Positions 23,222 to 37,583 of a stretch of DNA of 64,000 nucleotides are shown here, piece by piece (positions within the stretch are counted from its first letter, which is position 1; each line of letters begins with the position of its first letter). This stretch comes from Ascidia mentula (Eukaryota; Chordata; Ascidiacea; Phlebobranchia; Ascidiidae). A program made the position numbers and the translations under genes. Below the pieces are notes generated by a model that was not told the origin of the DNA, did no database searches, and was given only the letters and a program-made list of their open reading frames with translations. The stretch spans positions 10,049,001 through 10,113,000 of the forward strand of contig OX387199.1 in NCBI GenBank assembly GCA_947561715.1, in the 5' to 3' direction.

Positions 23222-26200
23222 TCAATATCCCGAAGCTCGACGACCAGAAACGCCTGAAAATCCAACAGATCTGGAACGTGACGGGCTACGACCGTTTTGT
23301 TGAAATCGATGAGAAGAGCAGCCAGAAGCATTGTAAACTGGTTGACTTCTACCAAAACTTGCACATCTGTATGGACTCTTATCTCTTCTCGATTCGCCCA
23401 AATTCATCTCCCTCAAGCGAGTTTCACAGCTCGGCGAACGACCACGACTGTGGCTACGTTCACGACGCCACGGTGAAGTGCTCCGCGAGTTGTAGTCACG
23501 GCCGCGATCACGACAATCATCGTATCCATAATAAACCCGATTGGCATTCACGTCGTTGGACCAATGAGAAAGGGCGTCGCTCGCCATTACAATAACACAA
23601 CGTGACGGCAAATAAACCTTGAGCAAAATAGAAAGATGTAGTGATTCGTTTGAATGACAGTATGATAGCATCTTACCATCAGTGAACATGGGTTATTGTC
23701 ACACGATTGTTGTTGAGTGTGGAAATCCACCGAAGCTTCATTTCTACCGTGACCTCCAAACATTTTTTGGTCACTGTCCAAAACAATCTTGTACCTTCAA
23801 CGCGAAAGGGTGTTATTTACGACGGAACGCGAACTGTGCAAGGTATACCCAAACCATACTCACGTTCCTGATGTTCGTACACCGATTCGATAATTGGGAT
23901 AACTTTTTGTAGGATGAAAGTTAAACATGAAGACCAGGCCGGCTCTTTCGAATACAATCACTTTCTCATCGTCGTGTTGACGTGTAACAAGTCCCTAAGA
24001 TCAATTGGATTGTGGAAACGTGCACTGCAAGTGAATACCAACGGAAACAATAATTATCCTATACCTGAGGGGAACTTAGCCAACCAAATCGTTCTTCCAA
24101 ACGGTTAATTGCGATATCGAAATTATTGAGGTATTTGTATCTCAGCTGCTGGTCATCAGCAAGCTCAAACTGTCTTCTTGCCAGTTGGTAATTGTCTCCA
24201 TTCTGTAACGATGGAAACTCAACCCAATCTGGATGAGCGAACTCGTTGCCTACGAAAGGGTTCCTTTTGGTAAACATGTAAAACAACGTTTATGCCAATA
24301 AAGTAGTTTACCCATAAAATTCAGGTATGATTTTCCACTGAAGGCATTTGTGATAAGTCTGATCATCTTGTGGAGACTCATTCCTCTGTCCAATCTCGGT
24401 GACATTTCCCGCCGGTCCAACATACACTCATTGTCCATAAGTTGCCTTGCAATCGTCCATTGACAATCCATGCTCTGAACATTAAAATTTATAACATCAG
24501 ACAATGAATGTTCAAATCTAAAAGTTAAATCGTTAACCTGTTGGTGGTCTTCTGGGTACGTGATATATCTTTCCCCTGTCCTCCGTTCGGACAACATTTG
24601 ACAAATTTCGCTCATTCCCCAGTTTTCATCCGACATTCCGTTTAATATCTGAAAACGGGAAACCCGTTAGAGTAGAAAATGACGCTCCTTGATGCTGCCA
24701 TGGTTTTACCTGCATCCATTGACTTGGAATATGCATCGATAATCTGTAATCGAAACCGAATCCACCTTGATTGACAGGACGAGTCAAACTTGGAAATTCG
24801 GTATACTCCTATACGCAGCAAAAAACACACTCTTTAAATCTTTGTTCGATTTTTTGTTGACCAAACAAAGACAAGTCCTACCTCTGCAATGGTTATGATT
24901 TTTGGATAGTATCGATGCAAAATTTTGTTTGCAAGCAATAGGTAAGCCATTGCTCCAATGTCCATGTGCATTCCGAAATATTGTCGGTAGTTATCAACAG
25001 ATTGGATGTCTAAAGATCATTGAAAATTTATAAAACAAACGCTTTTTAAGTATTGCAATTGCACTAATACTAATAAGCACATTTACCAGGTATTTGATTG
25101 TGGTAGATCATTGGCGTTACTCCATTAAACCGAAAACCGTCGAATCCAAAGTTTTCCACGTAATGACGGAGGTTGGACAGTAAAAATCGAAGAACTTCCC
25201 ACCTAAACAAGTTTTTACATGCGCCATCACACAGAGATGATTGTACGTAAACCATCGCAATGGCCCTTACTTTGTAAAGTCAAACTTTCGCGCGTCATTT
25301 TCCCTGAAATCCCGTCTATCAGAACGGAAGAAACACTCATCAGTGCCATCAAAGCGATCTAAACTTTCCCAGCCATTCTTCGATGCGTGACTGTGCATAA
25401 CATCCATCATGACGTAAATTCCCATCCCATGTGCGACGTTTATCAACTCCCTCAGATCGTCAGGAGTCCCATATCGGCTGCGATCATGACACAAGTGTTT
25501 TTGTAAACTACACGTAATCCTGAACTGAGGCAAAAACTCACAATTCTATCACTAAAACGTGGACTCACCTTGAGGGGGCAAAAAAGTTGGTAACTTGGTA
25601 ACCAACGCTCGGATAATAAGGATGCTCCATAATTGCCATGAGAAGCACGCAGTTGTAGCCTAGATCGCGAATGCGAGGAAGAACATCTGTGGTGAACTGC
25701 TTGTAAGAAGATACTTGACAACGATCGGAGCTGATCCCAATGTGAGCTTCGTAAATGCGCAAACGTTCGGGCTTCGAAATTTGATTGTTTGCAAACTGGA
25801 AATAAAGTTTTAATTTGTTTTTCTGTTCGGCTCTCGCTTTTGACAACGTGAAGAAAAGCAAAGCATATCACGTACTCGTTGACAAGATTTATTTGATGAC
25901 GGATTCCAAAAGCGCCATGTAAACGTTGATCCGCACTGGGTCACGTATTTTGCCCACGGTGAAATTCTTTCCAATATCTGATTGTCTTTCGTTTCAACCA
26001 CAAGCTGAAATTAAACAATTTTGTTATTTGTGTTTCTACATCAATGTCTGAGTAAAGCAAGCCATCTACCTTCAGTTCGGATAGATGGTTTATTGGGCAT
26101 CTACCATCTCGATTTGGTGGCATGAACATTTCCCACTGACCATATCCGATGTCCTTGTACATTATTTTTTCCCAGTTGTCTGAACAAGCATTGTGGCTTA

Positions 26201-26609
26201 AATACACGAAGAGATTCGATTTGAAGCTACACACTCACTAAAATCTCCCATTAGGTAGACGGCCCTCGCATTGGGAACCCATTCCCTGCATTGAATTCCT
26301 CCCTCTTGTGTGAGAACAACACCGAAAGTTTCGTAACTTCGACTGAACCGATCCATTCCTTCCTCGCGTTCAATGTCCATCAGCGCCTTTTCAAACATTC
26401 CATATCTACAACACCAATATTAGTTTTATTATTTATAGTTACTTGACCAACCTTTAGATTTAATTACAACGGTTTTGTGTTTTACTGTCTTCTATTTACC
26501 TAAGTCTAATATCCTTTTCAAAGCTTCTTAATCTTGGGTCATTTGCAAACAAGCTTTCGATTTCGGGAACTCCCCATTGTTGAAGATTGTCGTGACCTGA
26601 GAACTCCAT
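23222..26609 (-). CDS. Branching-enzyme-like pseudoenzyme with RS tail, copy E (class 2)
   Basis: The copy is full length at 3388 bp. The 3-bp difference from copy B comes from two small deletions inside intron 12, not exons. Compared with copy B, the last exon has seven substitutions: five are third-position synonymous, and two change residues (R to Q in QRNG, S to G in FSSV). The Asn nucleophile replacement is at 25124-25126. TATA is at 26717-26723 and AATAAA at 23207-23212. Intron 12 here ends in TTAG rather than the TTAAG of class 1 copies. The gene lies downstream of the transposon. Confidence 0.88.
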
Positions 26610-28703
26610 TTTTGCTCCACGATATGAGATTCGAATCAAAGGTTAAGTAAGCGGTTATAACGCAGCTTGACCGAGATTTCAACGAATGTTGTGATGTAGG
26701 TATGTTGCGATGGAATTTATATAGGGCGTAAAAAGGAAGAAGTTCGCTCTTAATGGGATTGTCGGGCAATAAAGTGAGATTGGCAAGGATTAGGATAATA
26801 ATTTTGAATACAAAGAGACTTGATTATTCAACAATATTCACAGCTTACCACTACATGAACATAACAGGAAGGAATAAGTTTAATGACAGTGTAATCCAAC
26901 TATAATGGTCCGAAATCATTTGTGATGCGAATTTAATTCAATATCACAAAGATTAAAATGCGGGTGTGTTTGGTCGGAATTCAACCAAAAGTACGCTTAC
27001 ACTTTCTCTTATTCAATGATATGATGCGTTTTGGCAATAATGTAAGGTAAACCTCATAAACTTAATGTCACCTCAACAAAATTTCAGGAATGAAAAAACT
27101 ACTTTCACAAAACAAACCTTTGTACTTGGACGAGTTCCGAGTTATTCAAGGCCGCTCTTGTTGTCTGAATAACGAAAAAGTGACAAAATCATTTCCGTAT
27201 TACGCACAAACGTACTCCTTCCGTCGTAAAGATTTGGCGACTTTGCTGGCAAAAACGTTTATTTTACATTCGATGCTTCGGTCGGTGTGCAACTGATCTT
27301 TCTCGCAAACGATGGTGATTAGCGCCATCGTGCGCCGTAAGAATTTAGATTATTTCAGTCGCTCGTGCAATTTGTTCGTAATTGCGTTTTAGTTTGTGTT
27401 ACAAATAAGTTTTTTGTGTGCAGACTATTCCTGTTTTCGATAGACTGGTAAGTCGATCAACAGAAATTATTGTTCCGCAAATATTTAAATATTCAAAAAT
27501 GTGTATCATCAGCTTTTCTGGATTGTCGAATAGTCATTGCTTATATAATATTGATATAATATTTTGACAAACCGCAAACCAGTCGCTTCTACTGAGATCG
27601 TGGTTGCGACAGCATATAACCAAGCAACGTACGAATTTGTCTTTTTCAGTCCGAGTCGAAATGAGCTCGTTCGCTACTATTTTTCTTGTAATATCCACGT
27701 TATAATATTTGCGTTTGCAATACCTAAGTTTTCCCTTGAAACATTCCGCGGGTAAAATCAATATTTCGCAAACACTTTTCATTCTACCATAGGTAAGCTT
27801 GCTTGACAACTTTCCTCGAGTGCCCATAGGATTTAGCACTTAGTGTCAGTTTGATCACATGCCAACAGGACAACCCTCGCAGCGGGAGCTGCCCGCACAT
27901 CTGTATTTCCACTAAAATAAGTTTGGCCGGCGGTAAAAGACCAACTTGTATTCCTCTGTCACAATGTAACGTACATACGACGTAACAAAGCGATCAGTGA
28001 CGCACGGAGGTCCATTTTTGGTTGAATAGGAACGGGTGCATGTGCTGGTGCTACGTCCAACTTGAGCGTGTTTGAAGGAATTTTTAGTGGATTTAGGGGG
28101 GGTTTCAAATCATCAGAGTGTTTGTAATACAGTATTAGACATTCTCAGTTGACATTATTTGAATTGTAAAAACACCAAGAAATGCAATTGAAATTTGCAG
28201 AGATATGAATCGTGTAGTCTACCTAATTATTTGCGTATTTCTGGCAGTGTATGTTTTACTATGCGTAATTAACATAAAACAACAAACTAGCTGATGCAAA
28301 CCAAGCCTTTCACTACGGCTGTTTTGGGATATACTGCCGTCATTGTTTCATGGACGTTCGCTTCGTTGTCACGCTAGACGCACAATTGCCATAAAGGTAT
28401 CCCGTCTTTAACCGTTATTGAAACTAAACTTTCGTGAAATTACTGGCCATTTAACGAGGGGTACAGGATTTCGGAATCTCCAACAAAACATCATATCGAA
28501 TTAAATCTTCATATTGAGTTTATTTTAATTCGTAACATTTACACCAATAGAGTCCAATAAACTTTTGTTTATTCAATAATAGCTCTGACAACAATGCAGA
28601 AAGACAAAGGTCATTTTGTGACACAAACAACAAATAAGAATTACAACAATCAACACAGCACAACAAATATGTAGTTTCGTGTGGATATTTTATTTGAAAC
28701 CAA
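26610..28703. other. Inter-gene spacer E-F, class 2
   Basis: It has the copy E promoter at 26717-26723, the intact hairpin near 27309-27331 and the uninterrupted GC palindrome near 27878-27896. No gene is supported. Confidence 0.7.
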
Positions 28704-31700
28704 TCAATATCCCGAAGCTCGACGACCAGAAACGCCTGAAAATCCAACAGATCTGGAACGTGACGGGCTACGCCCGTTTTGCAGAAATCGATGAGAAGAG
28801 CAGCCAGAAGCATTGTAAACTGGTTGACTTCTACCAAAACTTGCACATCTGTATGGACTCTTATCTCTTCTCGATTCGCCCAAATTCATCTCCCTCAAGC
28901 GAGTTTCACAGCTCGGCGAACGACCACGACTGTGGCTACGTTCACGACGCCACGGTGAAGTGCTCCGCGAGTTGTAGTCACGGCCGCGATCACGACAATC
29001 ATCGTATCCATAATAAACCCGATTGGCATTCACGTCGTTGGACCAATGAGAAAGGGCGTCGCTCGCCATTACAATAACACAACGTGACGGCAAATAAACC
29101 TTGAGCAAAATAGAAAGATGTAGTGATTCGTTTGAATGACAGTATGATAGCATCTTACCATCAGTGAACATGGGTTATTGTCACACGATTGTTGTTGAGT
29201 GTGGAAATCCACCGAAGCTTCATTTCTACCGTGACCTCCAAACATTTTTTGGTCACTGTCCAAAACAATCTTGTACCTTCAACGCGAAAGTGTGTTATTT
29301 ACGACGGAACGCGAACTGTGCATAGGGTATACCCAAACCATATGCATACTCACGTTCCTGATGTTCGTACACCGATTCGATAATTGGGATAACTTTTTGT
29401 AGGATGAAAGTTAAACATGAAGACCAGGCCGGCTCTTTCGAATACAATCACTTTCTCATCATCGTGTTGACGTGTAACAAGTCCCTAAGATCAATTGGAT
29501 TGTGGAAACGTGCACTGCAAGTGAATACCAACGGAAACAATAATTATCCTATACCTGAGGGGAACTTAACCAACCAAATCGTTCTTCCAAACGGTTAATT
29601 GCGATATCGAAATTATTGAGGTATTTGTATCTCAGCTGCTTGTCATCAGCAAGCTCAAACTGTCTTCTTGCCAGTTGGTAATTGTCTCCATTCTGTAACG
29701 ATGGAAACTCAACCCAATCTGGATGAGCGAACTCGTTGCCTGCGAAAGGGTTCCTTTTGGTAAACATGTAAAACAACGTTTATGCCAATAAAGTAATTTA
29801 CCCATAAAATTCAGGTATGATTTTCCACTGAAGGCATTTGTGATAAGTCTGATCATCTTGTGGAGACTCATTCCTCTGTCCAATCTCGGTGACATTTCCC
29901 GCCGGTCCAACATACACTCATTGTCCATAAGTTGCCTTGCAATCGTCCATTGACAATCCATGCTCTGAACATTAAAATTTATAACATCAGACAATGAATG
30001 TTCAAATCTAAAAGTTAAATCGTTAACCTGTTGGTGGTCTTCTGGGTACGTGATATATCTTTCCCCTGTCCTCCGTTCGGACAACATTTGACAAATTTCG
30101 CTCATTCCCCAGTTTTCATCCGACATTCCGTTTAATATCTGAAAACGCGAAACCCGTTACAGTAGAAAATGACGCTCCTTGATGCTGCCATGGTTTTACC
30201 TGCATCCATTGACTTGGAATATGCATCGATAATCTGTAATCGAAACCGAATCCACCTTGATTGACAGGACGAGTCAAACTTGGAAATTCGGTATACTCCT
30301 ATACGCAGCAAAAAACACACTCTTTAAATCTTTGTTCGATTTTTTGTTGACCAAACAAAGACAAGTCCTACCTCTGCAATGGTTATGATTTTTGGATAGT
30401 ATCGATGCAAAATTTTGTTTGCAAGCAATAGGTAAGCCATTGCTCCAATGTCCATGTGCATTCCGAAGTATTGTCGGTAGTTATCAACAGATTGGATGTC
30501 TAAAGATCATTAAAAATTTACAAAACAAACGCTTTTTAAGTATTGCAATTGCACTAATACTGATAAGTACATTTACCAGGAATTTGATTGTGGTAGATCA
30601 TTGGCGTTACTCCATTAAACCGAAAACCGTCGAATCCAAAGTTTTCCACGTAATAACGGAGGTTGGACAGTAAAAATCGAAGAACTTCCCACCTAAACAA
30701 GTTTTTACATGCGCCATCACACAGAGATGATTGTACGTAAACCATCGCAATGCCCCTTACTTTGTAAAGTCAAACTTTCGCGCGTCATTTTCCCTGAAAT
30801 CCCGTCTATCAGAACGGAAGAAACACTCATCAGTGCCATCAAAGCGATCTAAACTTTCCCAGCCATTCTTCGATGCGTGACTGTGCATAACATCCATCAT
30901 GACGTAAATTCCCATCCCATGTGCGACGTTTATCAACTCCCTCAGATCGTCAGGAGTCCCATATCGGCTGCGATCATGACACAAGTGTTTTTGTAAACTA
31001 CACGTAATCCTGAACTGAGGCAAAAACTCACAATTCTATCACTAAAACGTGGACTCACCTTGAGGGCGCAAAAAAGTTGGTAACTTGGTAACCAACGCTC
31101 GGATAATAAGGATGCTCCATAATTGCCATGAGAAGCACGCAGTTGTAGCCTAGATCGCGAATGCGAGGAAGAACATCTGTGGTGAACTGCTTGTAAGAAG
31201 ATACTTGACAACGATCGGAGCTGATCCCAATGTGAGCTTCGTAAATGCGCAAACGTTCGGGCTTCGAAATTTGATTGTTTGCAAACTGGAAATAAAGTTT
31301 TAATTTGTTTTTCTGTTCGGCTCTCGCTTTTGACAACGTGAAGAAAAGCAAACCATATCACGTACTCGTTGACAAGATTTATTTGAAGACGGATTCCAAA
31401 AGCGCCATGTAAACGTTGATCCGCACTGGGTCACGTATTTTGCCCACGGTGAAATTCTTTCCAATATCTGATTGTCTTTCGTTTCAACCACAAGCTGAAA
31501 TTAAACAATTTTGTTATTTGTGTTTCCACATCAATGTCTGAGTAAAGCAAGCCATCTACCTTCAGTTCGGATAGATGGTTTATTGGGCATCTACCATCTC
31601 GATTTGGTGGCATGAACATTTCCCACTGACCATATCCGATGTCCTTGTACATTATTTTTTCCCAGTTGTCTGAACAAGCATTGTGGCTTAAATACACGAA

Positions 31701-32099
31701 GAGATGCGATTTGAAGCTACACACTCACTAAAATCTCCCATTAGGTAGACGGCCCTCGCATTGGGAACCCATTCCCTGCATTGAATTCCTCCCTCTTGTG
31801 TGAGAACAACACCGAAAGTTTCGTAACTTCGACTGAACCGATCCATTCCTTCCTCGCGTTCAATGTCCATCAGCGCTTTTTCAAACATTCCATATCTACA
31901 ACACCAATATTAGTTATATTATTTATAGTTACTTGACCAACCTTTAGATTTAATTACAACGGTTTTGTATTTTACTGTCTTTCATTTACCTAAGTCTGAT
32001 ATCCTTTTCAAAGCTTCTTAATCTTGGGTCATTTGCAAACAAGCTTTCGATTTCGGGAACTCCCCATTGTTGAAGATTGTCGTGACCTGAGAATTCCAT
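28704..32099 (-). CDS. Branching-enzyme-like pseudoenzyme with RS tail, copy F (mosaic)
   Basis: The copy is full length at 3396 bp. Its length change is explained by +8 in intron 13 and -3 in intron 12, so the frame is intact. It carries H330Y, Q556K and Q773L/R774Q in the tail. The intron 11 acceptor is CGCAG instead of CGTAG. The 3' end is class 2 and the 5' end class 1, the reverse of copy D. The Asn nucleophile replacement is at 30614-30616. TATA is at 32207-32213 and AATAAA at 28689-28694. Confidence 0.87.
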
Positions 32100-34192
32100 T
32101 TTTGCTCCACGATATGAGATTCGAATCAAAGGTTAAGTAAGCGGTTATAACGCAGCTTGACCGAGATTTCAACGAATGTTGTGATGTAGGTATGTTGCGA
32201 TGGAATTTATATAGGGCGTAAAAAGGAAGAAGTTCGCTCTTAATGGGATTGTCGGGCAATAAAGTGAGATTGGCAAGGATTAGGATAATAATTTGGAATA
32301 CAAAGAGACTTGATTATTCAACAATGTTCACAGCTTACCACTACATGAACATAACAGGAAGGAATAAGTTTAATGACAATGTAATCCAACTATAATGGTC
32401 TGAAATCATTTGTGATGCGAATTTAATTCAATATCACAAAGATTAAAATGCGGGTGCGTTTGGTCGGAATTCAACCAAAAGTACGCTTACACTTTCTCTT
32501 ATTCAATAATATGATGCGTTTTGACAATAATGTAAGGTAAACCTCATAAACTTAATGCCACCTCAACAAAATGTCAGGAATGAAAAAATTACTTTCACAA
32601 AAAAAACCTTTGTACTTGGACGAGTTCCGAGTTATTCAAGGCCGCTCTTGTTGTCTGAATAACGAAAAAGAGACAAAATCATTTCCGTATTACGCACAAA
32701 CGTACTCCTGCTGTCGTAAAGATTTGGCGACTTTGCTGGCAAAAACGTTTATTTTACATTCGATGCTTCGGTCGGTGTGCAACTGATCTTTCTCACAAAC
32801 GATGGTGATTAGCGCCATCGTGCGCCGTAATAATTTAGATTATTTCAGTCGCTCGTGCAATTTGTTCGTAATTGCGTTTTAGTTTGTGTTACAAATAAGT
32901 TTTTTGTGTGCAGACTATTCCCGTTTTCGATAGACTAGTAAGTCGATGAACAGAAATTATTGTTCCGCAAATATTTAAATGCTCAAAAATGTGTATCACC
33001 AGCTTTTCTGGATTGTCGAATGGTCATTGCTTATATAATATTGACATAATATTTTAACAAACCGCAAACCAGTCGCTTCTACTGAGATCGTGGTTGCGAC
33101 AGCATATAACCAAGCAACGTACGAATTGTCTTTTTTAGTCCGAGTCGCAATGAGCTCGTTCGCTACTATTTTTCTTGTAATATCCACGTGATAATATTTG
33201 CGTTTGCAATACCTAAGTTTTCCCTTGAAACATTCCGCGGGTAAAATCAGTATTTCGCCAACACTTTTCATTCTACCATAGGTAAGCTTGCTTGACAACT
33301 TTCCTCGAGTGCCCATAGGATTTAGCACTTAGTGTCAGTTTGATCACATGCCAACAGCACAACCCTCGCAGCGGGAGCTGCCCGCACATCTGTATTTCCA
33401 CTAAAGTAAGTTTGGCCGGCGGTAAAAGACCAACTTGTATTCCTCTGTCACAATGTAACGTACATACGACGTAACAAAGCGATCAGTGACGCACGGAGGT
33501 CCATTTTTGGTTGAATAGGAACGGGTGCTTGTGCTGGTGCTAGGTCCAATTTGAGCGTGTTTGGAGGAATTTTTAGTGGATTTAGGGGCTGTTTAAAATC
33601 ATCAGAGTGTTTGTAATACTGGATTAGACATTCTCAGTTGACATTATTTGAATTGTAAAAACACCAAGAAATGCAATTGAAATTTGCAGAGATATGAATC
33701 GTGTAGTCTACCTAATCATTTGCGTATTTCTGGCAGTGTATGTTTTACTATGCGTAATTAACATAAAACAACAAACTAGCTGATGCAAACCAAGCCTCCC
33801 ACTACGGCTGTTTTGGGATATACTGTCGTCATTGTTTCATGGACGTTCGTTTCGTTGTCACGCTAGACGCACAATTGCCATAAAGATATCCCGTCTTTAA
33901 CCGTTATTGAAACTAAACTTTCGTGAAATTACTGGCCATTTAACGAGGGGTACAGAATTTCGGAATCTCCAACAAAACATCATATCGAATTAAATCTTCA
34001 CATTGAGTTTATTTTAATTCGGAACATTTACTCCAATAAAGTCCAAAAAACTGTTGTTTATTCAATAATAGCTCTGACAACAATGCAGAAATACAAAGGT
34101 CATTTTGTGACACAAACAACAAATAAGAATTACAACAATCAACACAGCACAACAAATATGTAGTTTTGTGTGGATATTTTATTTGAAACCAA
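32100..34192. other. Inter-gene spacer F-G, class 1
   Basis: It has the copy F promoter at 32207-32213, a hairpin near 32801-32823 and the class 1 marker GGGGCTGTTTAAAATC near 33585. No gene is supported. Confidence 0.7.
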
Positions 34193-37100
34193 TCAATATC
34201 CCGAAGCCCGACGACCCGAAACGCTTGAAAATCCGACAGATCTGGAACGTGACGGGCTACGACCGTTTCGTTGAAATCGATGAGAATAGCAGCCAGAAGC
34301 ATTGTAAACTGGTTGACTTCTGCCAAAACTTGCACATCTGTATGGACTCTTATCTCTTCTCGATTCGCCCAAATTCATCTCCCTCAAGCGAGTTTCACAG
34401 CTCGGCGAACGACCACGACTGTGGCTACGTTCACGACGCCACGGTGAAGTGCTCCGTGAGTTGTAGTCACGGCCGCGATCACGACAATCATCGTATCCAT
34501 AATAAACCCGATTGGCATTCACGTCGTTGGACCAATGAGAAAGGGCGTCGCTCGCCATTACAATAACACAACGTGACGGCAAATAAACCTTGAGCAAAAT
34601 AGAAAGATTTAGTGATTCGTTTGAATGACAGTATGATAGCATCTTACCATCAGTGAACATGGGTTATTGTCACACGATTGTTGTTGAGTGTGGAAATCCA
34701 CCGAAGCTTCATTTCTACCGTGACCTCCAAACATTTTTTGGTCACTGTCCAAAACAATCTTGTACCTTCAACGCGAAAGGGTGTTATTTACGACGGAACG
34801 CGAACTGTGCAAGGTATACCCAAACCATACTCACGTTCCTGATGTTCGTACACCGATTCGATAATTGGGATAACTTTGTGTAGGATGAAAGTTAAACATG
34901 AAGACCAGGCCGGCTCTTTCGAATACAATCACTTTCTCATCATCGTGTTGACGTGTAACAAGTCCCTTAAGATCAAATGGATTGTGGAAACGTGCACTGC
35001 AAGTGAATATACCAACGGAAAAAATAATTATCCTATACCTGAGGGGAACTTAGCCAACCAAATCGTTCTTCCAAACGGTTAATTGCGATATCGAAATTAT
35101 TGAGGTATTTGTATCTCAGCTGCTGGTCATCAGCAAGCTCAAACTGTCTTCTTGCCAGTTGGTAATTGTCTCCATTCTGTAACGATGGAAACTCAACCCA
35201 ATCTGGATGAGCGAACTCGTTGCCTACGAAAGGGTTCCTTTTGGTAAACATGTAAAAAAACGTTTACGCCAATAAAGTAATTTACCCATAAAATTCAGGT
35301 ATGATTTTCCACTGAAGGCATTTGTGATAAGTCTGATCATCTTGTGGAGACTCATTCCTCTGTCCAATCTCGGTGACATTTCCCGCCGGTCCAACATACA
35401 CTCATTGTCCATAAGTTGCCTTGCAATCGTCCATTGACAATCCATGCTCTGAACATTAAAATTTATAACATCAGACAATGAATGTTCAAATCTAAAAGTT
35501 AAATCGTTAACCTGTTGGTGGTCTTCTGGGTACGTGATATATCTTTCCCCTGTCCTCCGTTCGGACAACATTTGACAAATTTCGCTCATTCCCCAGTTTT
35601 CATCCGACATTCCGTTTAATATCTGAAAACGCGAAACCCGTTACAGTAGAAAATGACGCTCCTTGATGCTGCCATGGTTTTACCTGCATCCATTGACTTG
35701 GAATATGCATCGATAATCTGTAATCGAAACCGAATCCACCTTGATTGACAGGACGAGTCAAACTTGGAAATTCGGTATACTCCTATACGCAGCAAAAAAC
35801 ACACTCTTTAAATCTTTGTTCGATTTTTTGTTGACCAAACAAAGACAAGTCCTACCTCTGCAATGGTTATGATTTTTGGATAGTATCGATGCAAAATTTT
35901 GTTTGCAAGCAATAGGTAAGCCATTGCTCCAATGTCCATGTGCATTCCGAAGTATTGTCGGTAGTTATCAACAGATTGGATGTCTAAAGATCATTAAAAA
36001 TTTACAAAACAAACGCTTTTTAAGTATTGCAATTGCACTAATACTGATAAGTACATTTACCAGGAATTTGATTGTGGTAGATCATTGGCGTTACTCCATT
36101 AAACCGAAAACCGTCGAATCCAAAGTTTTCCACGTAATGACGGAGGTTGGACAGTAAAAATCGAAGAACTTCCCACCTAAACAAGTTTTTACATGCGCCA
36201 TCACACAGAGATGATTGTACGTAAACCATCGCAATGCCCCTTACTTTGTAAAGTCAAACTTTCGCGCGTCATTTTCCCTGAAATCCCGTCTATCAGAACG
36301 GAAGAAACACTCATCAGTGCCATCAAAGCGATCTAAACTTTCCCAGCCATTCTTCGATGCGTGGCTGTGCATAACATCCATCATGACGTAAATTCCCATC
36401 CCATGTGCGACGTTTATCAACTCCCTCAGATCGTCAGGAGTCCCATATCGGCTGCGATCATGACACAAGTGTTTTTGTAAACTACACGTAATCCTGAACT
36501 GAGGCAAAAACTCACAATTCTATCACTAAAACGTGGACTCACCTTGAGGGCGCAAAAAAGTTGGTAACTTGGTAACCAACGCTCGGATAATAAGGATGCT
36601 CCATAATTGCCATGAGAAGCACGCAGTTGTAGCCTAGATCGCGAATGCGAGGAAGAACATCTGTGGTGAACTGCTTGTAAGAAGATACTTGACAACGATC
36701 GGAGCTGATCCCAATGTGAGCTTCGTAAATGCGCAAACGTTCGGGCTTCGAAATTTGATTGTTTGCAAACTGGAAATAAAGTTTTAATTTGTTTTTCTGT
36801 TCGGCTCTCGCTTTTGACAACGTGAAGAAAAGCAAACCATATCACGTACTCGTTGACAAGATTTATTTGAAGACGGATTCCAAAAGCGCCATGTAAACGT
36901 TGATCCGCACTGGGTCACGTATTTTGCCCACGGTGAAATTCTTTCCAATATCTGATTGTCTTTCGTTTCAACCACAAGCTGAAATTAAACAATTTTGTTA
37001 TTTGTGTTTCCACATCAATGTCTGAGTAAAGCAAGCCATCTACCTTCAGTTCGGATAGATGGTTTATTGGGCATCTACCATCTCGATTTGGTGGCATGAA

Positions 37101-37583
37101 CATTTCCCACTGACCATATCCGATGTCCTTGTACATTATTTTTTCCCAGTTGTCTGAACAAGCATTGTGGCTTAAATACACGAAGAGATGCGATTTGAAG
37201 CTACACACTCACTAAAATCTCCCATTAGGTAGACGGCCCTCGCATTGGGAACCCATTCCCTGCATTGAATTCCTCCCTCTTGTGTGAGAACAACACCGAA
37301 AGTTTCGTAACTTCGACTGAACCGATCCATTCCTTCCTCGCGTTCAATGTCCATCAGCGCTTTTTCAAACATTCCATATCTACAACACCAATATTAGTTA
37401 TATTATTTATAGTTACTTGACCAACCTTTAGATTTAATTACAACGGTTTTGTATTTTACTGTCTTTCATTTACCTAAGTCTGATATCCTTTTCAAAGCTT
37501 CTTAATCTTGGGTCATTTGCAAACAAGCTTTCGATTTCGGGAACTCCCCATTGTTGAAGATTGTCGTGACCTGAGAATTCCAT
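34193..37583 (-). CDS. Branching-enzyme-like pseudoenzyme with RS tail, copy G (class 1)
   Basis: The copy is full length at 3391 bp with all exons in frame. The RS tail carries S768Y (SGCYSH), shared only with copy H, so G and H 3' ends descend from one recent duplication. The Asn nucleophile replacement is at 36098-36100. TATA is at 37691-37697 and AATAAA at 34178-34183. Confidence 0.88.
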